This document shows positions 6,429 through 10,549 of a DNA stretch of 10,549 nt, in pieces; position 1 is the stretch's first letter, and each line of letters starts with the position of its first letter. The stretch is taken from NCBI GenBank assembly GCA_016789485.1, contig JAEURE010000066.1, positions 1-10,549 on the forward strand. Reading direction: 5' to 3'. The translations under genes and the position numbers were made by a program. The notes under the pieces were generated by a model. It was given only the letters and a program-made list of their open reading frames with translations, ran no database searches and was not told where the DNA came from. Source of the DNA: Anaerolineales bacterium. GTDB lineage: Bacteria; Chloroflexota; Anaerolineae; Anaerolineales; Villigracilaceae.

Positions 6429-6460
6429 AAAAGAGACCTGCGTTTTGCAGGTCTCTTTTT
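6428..6460. terminator. Bidirectional intrinsic terminator between convergent genes
   Basis: The stem pairs 6428-6441 with 6447-6460 around a five-base loop, with core AGAGACCTGC/GCAGGTCTCT flanked by A on the left and T on the right. It therefore gives a U tail on both strands. It starts at the last base of the phosphatase stop codon and ends ten bases from the stop of the minus-strand gene, serving both. Confidence 0.92.
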
Positions 6461-6470
6461 AGCATTTAAG

Positions 6471-7496
6471 TTATTGGCAAGTTTGTGACACATTCGCTAC
6501 ATTGGCTGCCCCTGCACCATTGAAAGCTTCCACTCCAAATGTAGTTACAAAACCTGCGTCACGGAAAGTACCAGATGGGACAGTATACGACTGAGTATTT
6601 GGCGATGTAGTGAAAATCACAGCTCCATTTAAATAGATTCTGAACCCACTTTCATTATCTGACATATCCTCCCAAGCGAGAGTCCCGGCATGTTCATACT
6701 GAGTACCACTAGCTCCACCCAAGTTACAAGTAAGGGTAATAGTAGGATTGTTCGCGGCAATTGGTTTGGAAGCTGCAGATGTTGCAGTGGGCGTACTCGT
6801 ATTACCTCCTGGTGTTACTGTCCTTGTTGCGGTACCACCCGTGCCTCCCACTTTGATCACAATAGTCAACGGAGTGCCAAAAGCTTGTGCTTTGTCGTTG
6901 GTAAGCCGCCAAGTTCCGCTGGCATCTCCGGCCGCCGTAGGGGCAACCATTGCCACGGAAATATCTACAGATTGGCCAGGGTTGACGGCCTGACCGATTG
7001 CAGTTGCCACGCCGCCCATCGCATTTCCTGAAACAAATGCGATCTTATATGTAGCGGTCCATGCGCAAGTGCCGTTGTTTTGTACCTTCCACGTCTTGGT
7101 CATGGACTGACCAGGTGTGACCGCTGTATTATCCGGGATGGTCACATCACTGATGTATACGGAATTATCGCATCCGACGGCAACCGAGACAGACTGTGTA
7201 TTGGTGGCAAATGCCGCAAGTGATGGAAGTGTTGCAACGGCAAAAGGTGTGTTTGTTAAAAATGGAGTCGCTGTCAAAGTAGCGGTAGGCGTTGCAGAAG
7301 GCTGGCTGGCGCTCAAGGTCAATTGCTGTGCTTCAACGGTCAATGCCGCGTTGGTGTAGATCGCATTGACATCCTCTTCCGAATTGCTTGATCCACGAAA
7401 CGCAAAGACGAGGGTGATAACACCGGCTAGACCCAAGACTGCGACCAGAATCCAAATAATCATCTTTTGTTGTTGGTTGTTTCTTGGTTTTAACAT
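6471..7496 (-). CDS. Membrane-anchored protein with NBR1-type Ig-like domain and C-terminal FN3-like domain
   Basis: An exported or surface-anchored protein of unknown function, 341 residues. After a short basic N-terminus, one hydrophobic helix (about 12-33) acts as signal anchor. A Thr/Pro/Ala-rich linker (about 64-100) follows. Next comes a beta-rich domain (about 107-217) whose layout matches the bacterial version of the NBR1 central Ig-like domain: ISDVTIPDNTAVTPGQSMTK, WKVQNNGTCAW, a VNPGQSVDISV strand and GTWRLTND. Cys109 and Cys144 could form a disulfide outside the cytoplasm. A second Thr/Gly-rich linker (about 219-248) leads to a C-terminal beta domain (about 251-341) with the fibronectin-III-like pattern LAWEDMSDNESGFRIYLNG and SYTVPSG; Cys257 and Cys340 could pair. 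AGGAG (7502-7506) precedes the ATG. In the eukaryotic namesake the domain binds proteins; a binding role here is inference. Confidence 0.82.
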   Translation of the reverse strand: MLKPRNNQQQKMIIWILVAVLGLAGVITLVFAFRGSSNSEEDVNAIYTNAALTVEAQQLTLSASQPSATPTATLTATPFLTNTPFAVATLPSLAAFATNTQSVSVAVGCDNSVYISDVTIPDNTAVTPGQSMTKTWKVQNNGTCAWTATYKIAFVSGNAMGGVATAIGQAVNPGQSVDISVAMVAPTAAGDASGTWRLTNDKAQAFGTPLTIVIKVGGTGGTATRTVTPGGNTSTPTATSAASKPIAANNPTITLTCNLGGASGTQYEHAGTLAWEDMSDNESGFRIYLNGAVIFTTSPNTQSYTVPSGTFRDAGFVTTFGVEAFNGAGAANVANVSQTCQ

Positions 7497-7631
7497 AGTT
7501 ACTCCTTGTTAATTCAATGCAGGGATTTCATTGCAGAAACTATTGGAAATTTTTCTACAAGACCCCTGTGTCTTCTATACATAATACTACCCTATAACGA
7601 AAATTTTTGCACAGAAGTTCCCGCTGAGGTC

Positions 7632-7640
7632 TGCTAAAAT
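7632..7640 (+). promoter_or_regulatory. Extended -10 promoter of rlmN, possibly leaderless
   Basis: TGCTAAAAT is an extended -10 (TGn plus TAAAAT at 7635-7640). Transcription would start seven or eight bases on, at 7647-7648, where the rlmN ATG begins. No -35 is visible at 16-18 bases (TTGCAC at 7607-7612 is 22 away) and no ribosome-binding site precedes the ATG at normal distance (GAGGT ends 17 bases before it). Confidence 0.5.
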
Positions 7641-7647
7641 AGAAACA

Positions 7648-8727
7648 ATGATAAACATTTACGATCTTGATCTGCCTTCTCTTACGGAACTCCTCAAAGG
7701 ATGGAATGAGCCTGCCTACCGCGCCAAACAAATCTGGCAGGGGTTATATGTACATCTCTACAACGCGCCGGAGCAGTTTACGAATTTATCCAAACCCCTG
7801 CGTGAGAAGATGACAGAAAATTTAACCTTCATGCCGTTTTCGGTGAAGACCTTTCAGGATTCTTCAGACAAACATACCCGCAAGACCTTGTTCGAATTGC
7901 CCGACCACAATTTGATCGAGGCGGTTTTGATGCGCTATGGTGACCCAGCAGACACCCACGATGGTCCTGATACACGCACAACCAAACCGCGCCGCACGCT
8001 TTGCATATCCACGCAGGCAGGCTGCGCCATGGGATGCGTCTTCTGCGCCACAGGCCAACTGGGATTCAAACGTCACCTTTCCAGCGGCGAGATTGTCTCG
8101 CAGGTGATGTATTACGCGCAGATGCTAAAGAAGCAGGATGAAACCGTCAGCAACATCGTTTTTATGGGCATGGGCGAACCCTTCCATAATTATGAAAATA
8201 CCATGGCCGCAATTGACAGGTTGAACGACTCTGAAGGCTATAACTTCGGCGCCAGACGCTTCACCATCTCGACCGTGGGATTGGTCCCGCAAATTCGGCG
8301 ATTCGCTGACGAACAGAGGCAGGTGAACCTTGCCATCTCCCTGCATGCCATAGATGATGATGCGCGCGTGGCAATGATGCCTGTCAATAAACGCTATAAA
8401 ATCGATGAAGTTCTCGAAGCCTGCGAATATTATGTGGCAAAGACCAGCCGCCGCGTCACGTTCGAATGGGCGTTGATCAATGGCGTCAATGACACGCCTG
8501 AGGTTGCAAAAAAGCTCGCCTCGAAGCTGCGCGGATTGATGTGCCATGTCAACGCGATTCCGCTCAACCCCACAGCAGGATTCGACGGGCAGGCAACAGA
8601 CCGTCAGCGTGCAATCCTCTTCAAAGAATCACTGGAGCAAGCCGGGATACCGTGTACGATCCGCATGCGTCGCGGGATTGATATTAATGCAGGGTGTGGT
8701 CAACTTGCAGGGGCGGCATCCAAATAA
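7648..8727 (+). CDS. rlmN: Dual-specificity RNA methyltransferase RlmN (radical SAM)
   Basis: Methylates C2 of A2503 in 23S rRNA and, in characterised homologues, A37 of some tRNAs, using radical SAM chemistry. It has 359 residues, typical of the family. An N-terminal helical RNA-binding region (about 1-90) precedes the radical SAM barrel. The iron-sulfur motif CAMGCVFC gives Cys126, Cys130 and Cys133. The two chemistry cysteines are Cys119 (RRTLCIST) and Cys350 (NAGCGQL), matching E. coli Cys118 and Cys355, and Glu91 in LIEAVLM matches the Glu105 region. GMGEP at 174-178 is the SAM-binding motif. These features, with the RlmN-type spacing, favour RlmN over the resistance enzyme Cfr. It is transcribed divergently from the NBR1-like gene with a 151-base gap. 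No terminator is visible after it. Confidence 0.97.
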   Translation: MINIYDLDLPSLTELLKGWNEPAYRAKQIWQGLYVHLYNAPEQFTNLSKPLREKMTENLTFMPFSVKTFQDSSDKHTRKTLFELPDHNLIEAVLMRYGDPADTHDGPDTRTTKPRRTLCISTQAGCAMGCVFCATGQLGFKRHLSSGEIVSQVMYYAQMLKKQDETVSNIVFMGMGEPFHNYENTMAAIDRLNDSEGYNFGARRFTISTVGLVPQIRRFADEQRQVNLAISLHAIDDDARVAMMPVNKRYKIDEVLEACEYYVAKTSRRVTFEWALINGVNDTPEVAKKLASKLRGLMCHVNAIPLNPTAGFDGQATDRQRAILFKESLEQAGIPCTIRMRRGIDINAGCGQLAGAASK

Positions 8728-8779
8728 AAAATCATCATCCACTCGGCCACAATGCCTACACGAAGACCCGTAACATTCT

Positions 8780-8788
8780 TGATATAAT
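8780..8788 (+). promoter_or_regulatory. Extended -10 element upstream of the Agl23-like gene (distal promoter)
   Basis: TGATATAAT combines TGn with a perfect TATAAT (8783-8788). No good -35 is seen, as is common with extended -10 promoters. The start would be near 8795, giving a leader of about 87 bases. Confidence 0.5.
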
Positions 8789-8824
8789 ACCTCTCACATC
8801 CCATTAAACTTTTGCGAATATCAT

Positions 8825-8853
8825 TTGCAATAAGAAATTGATTGAAGTATAGT
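8825..8853 (+). promoter_or_regulatory. Proximal promoter of the Agl23-like gene
   Basis: TTGCAA (8825-8830), a 17-base spacer and TATAGT (8848-8853) form a near-consensus sigma70-type promoter. The predicted start near 8860 leaves about 22 bases to the ATG, enough for the ribosome-binding site AAAGGTG at 8868-8874. Confidence 0.6.
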
Positions 8854-8881
8854 CAGGCAACTTTATCAAAGGTGAAACTCA

Positions 8882-10549
8882 ATGGAACAAAAACCAAACT
8901 GGCTCGAACGCCCCATTCATCCGCTGCTGCCCGCGCTAACCAATGAGATCGCAATTTTTGCGATCGTTATTTTACTTGCCATTGTTACGCGCTTTTACGA
9001 TCTCGAATCACGCGTCATGAGCCATGATGAAAGTCTGCATACCTACTTCTCCTGGCTGCTTTATCGCGGACAAGGCTACGAACACTCCCCCATGATGCAT
9101 GGGCCTTTCCAATTCCACATCGTTGCGCTCACGTATTTCCTTTTTGGCGCAAACGACTTCACGTCGCGTATTCCTACCGCATTGTTCAGCATTGCCATCG
9201 TTTGGATGGTCTGGTATTGGCGCCGTTATCTCGGAAAATGGGGAGCGCTCATCGCGGGGTTTTTATTGGTCATTTCTCCCTACATGTTGTACTACGGGCG
9301 CTACGTCCGCAACGAGTCGTTTGTCGGCTTCTCTGGCATCCTGATGTTGTACGCCATCCTTCGTCATCTTGAAGTTGGCGGTAAAAAATATCTTTTCATG
9401 CTTGCAGCTGCCCTTGCGCTTCATTTCACATCCAAAGAAACCTCCTTCATTTATGCTGCCGAAGCGCTAATCTTCCTTGCGATCTATTTCCTCGCGCAGG
9501 TCACACGCCGCCCGTGGAAAGAAGCCGAGAAGGATTATCGCACCTTCATCATCACTCTTGGCATCACAATCCTGCTCGTTGGCGCCGCAGCAGGATATGG
9601 ACTTCTCACCCGCGAAGCGCAAGTCATCTCGGGAACAGAGACTGCCATGCCAAGCAACCCAACAGGGGAAATATCGCCTCTTGCCCCGCCCGAAACTGCC
9701 GCACCTTCGTTGACAACCATCCTCGCTGTGCTTGCCTTGGCATCCCTTGTGGTCACAGCCTATTTCCTCATTCGCGGCTATGGATGGGAACGCATCCGCA
9801 ACGAACGCTCCTTTGACTTGCTCATGGTCACAGGCACGATCGTCCTCCCCCAACTATCTGCCTTCTTAATTAAGATATTTGAAAAGACTTTCAAAATTGC
9901 CATTCCAACATCTGCGGCAGAAGTACAGGCGCTGGGGTCGAATTTTTCAGCCATCCTTGAGATTGGCGGCTTCCTACTGCTCATGTTCGTTCTTTCCGCT
10001 GTGATCGGCTTGTTATGGAACAAGGAAAAATGGTGGAAGACCGCCCTCATCTTTTGGGTCCCTTTCACCATTTTATACACTACTGTCTTTACCAACAGCA
10101 GCGGATTCTTTACTGGGACAATTGGCTCCCTTGGGTATTGGATCGTCCAGCAGGATGTGGAACGCGGCAGCCAGCCCTGGTATTACTACCTGCTGATTCA
10201 GATCCCCATGTACGAATTTCTGCCTGCGCTTGGCTTCGTCCTTGCGGTTATTCTTGGGCTGCGAAGAAAACCTTCCATTCCACCTGAAACAAACAATGAG
10301 ACTGTTAATCCTGTCGGCGAAGAAGAGGTTGTCATCCTGCTTGAAAACGAGACCAATGTTGATACAGAAGAGAGAAACTTCCCCAATACTTTCAGTCTGC
10401 TAGCCTGGTGGAGCGTGATCAGTCTTGTTGCATTCTCCTATGCAGGTGAAAGAATGCCGTGGCTAACCTTGCACATCACTCTTCCCATGATCCTTATCAC
10501 AGGCTGGGCGATCGGGCGCATCATTGACACCATCAACTGGGAGAAGATA
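8882..10549 (+). CDS. Agl23-like multi-pass membrane protein (TIGR03663 family, GT-C-like), C-terminus cut off
   Basis: The frame is open from ATG 8882 to the last base (556 codons) and has no stop in the window. AAAGGTG at 8868-8874 sits seven bases before the ATG. About ten hydrophobic segments are seen. The first (about 21-37) is followed by an outside loop with MSHDESLH (46-53) and MMHGPFQFH (71-79). The acidic pair Asp49-Glu50 is where polyisoprenyl-phosphate-dependent GT-C glycosyltransferases carry their catalytic or metal-binding acid. YYGRYVRNES (137-146), TSKE (183-186), the block GSLGYWIVQQ with QPWYYY, and ERMPWLTLHI near the right edge match my memory of TIGR03663, annotated as flippase-activity-associated protein Agl23. 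Established function is poorly defined; a role in transferring or moving lipid-linked sugar for surface glycans is inference. A charged Glu-rich cytoplasmic stretch lies at about 462-500. No glycan-pathway partner is in the window. Confidence 0.85.
   Translation, partial: MEQKPNWLERPIHPLLPALTNEIAIFAIVILLAIVTRFYDLESRVMSHDESLHTYFSWLLYRGQGYEHSPMMHGPFQFHIVALTYFLFGANDFTSRIPTALFSIAIVWMVWYWRRYLGKWGALIAGFLLVISPYMLYYGRYVRNESFVGFSGILMLYAILRHLEVGGKKYLFMLAAALALHFTSKETSFIYAAEALIFLAIYFLAQVTRRPWKEAEKDYRTFIITLGITILLVGAAAGYGLLTREAQVISGTETAMPSNPTGEISPLAPPETAAPSLTTILAVLALASLVVTAYFLIRGYGWERIRNERSFDLLMVTGTIVLPQLSAFLIKIFEKTFKIAIPTSAAEVQALGSNFSAILEIGGFLLLMFVLSAVIGLLWNKEKWWKTALIFWVPFTILYTTVFTNSSGFFTGTIGSLGYWIVQQDVERGSQPWYYYLLIQIPMYEFLPALGFVLAVILGLRRKPSIPPETNNETVNPVGEEEVVILLENETNVDTEERNFPNTFSLLAWWSVISLVAFSYAGERMPWLTLHITLPMILITGWAIGRIIDTINWEKI

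Noticed and set aside
7648..8727. Cfr-type antibiotic-resistance methyltransferase
   Set aside because: Cysteine spacing, length and N-terminal region fit the housekeeping RlmN, and the setting is not mobile.
9467..10095. Minus-strand frames within the Agl23-like region
   Set aside because: Low-complexity shadows of a long open frame on the plus strand that continues to the window edge and has conserved family motifs.

Overview
The window reads as an ordinary chromosomal segment of a Chloroflexota bacterium, most likely from the Anaerolineae. The taxonomic call is inference. It rests on a caa3-type oxidase in an aerobic or facultative setting, an Agl23-like (TIGR03663) membrane protein, and a membrane-anchored protein with Thr/Pro-rich linkers and an NBR1-type Ig-like domain, a combination I associate with that group. 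Every stretch is accounted for by housekeeping or envelope genes. I see no mobile element, CRISPR array, phage gene or obvious defence system.

Layout. Positions 1-2280 (minus strand) hold a terminal-oxidase operon: coxB (subunit II with CuA and a C-terminal cytochrome c) followed 20 bases later by ctaD (subunit I), which runs off the left edge. A promoter region with a 13-base direct repeat precedes coxB. Next on the minus strand comes a Bcp-type thiol peroxidase (2541-3005), closed by an intrinsic terminator that separates it from the cox operon. A divergent promoter region (about 3079-3160) then leads on the plus strand to tRNA-Leu(UAG) at 3192-3273. Trigger factor (tig) follows, starting from a TTG codon at 3334, and then clpP (4885-5496). 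A perfect 33-base palindrome lies between tig and clpP, and a strong GC-rich hairpin follows clpP. A NagD-like HAD phosphatase (5649-6428) comes next. It shares a bidirectional terminator with the convergent NBR1-like/FN3-like anchored protein (7496-6471, minus strand). rlmN (7648-8727) and the open-ended Agl23-like gene (8882 to the right edge) complete the plus strand.

How the genes fit together. CtaD and CoxB form the catalytic core of an A2-type caa3 oxidase: subunit I carries the YSHPAVY motif instead of the HPEVY glutamate, and subunit II carries its own heme c. Bcp detoxifies peroxides and is a plausible neighbour of respiration, but it has its own promoter and terminator. tRNA-Leu, tig and clpP form a translation/protein-quality-control block: ribosome-bound chaperone, then protease. 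clpX is not next to clpP. RlmN modifies 23S rRNA. The envelope genes (NBR1-like and Agl23-like) have no functional partner inside the window.

The points most worth checking are non-coding: nested hairpins abutting the tig ribosome-binding site, the tig-clpP palindrome, the repeated element upstream of coxB, and a possible leaderless start for rlmN. An honest reading is that nothing here amounts to a new biological system.
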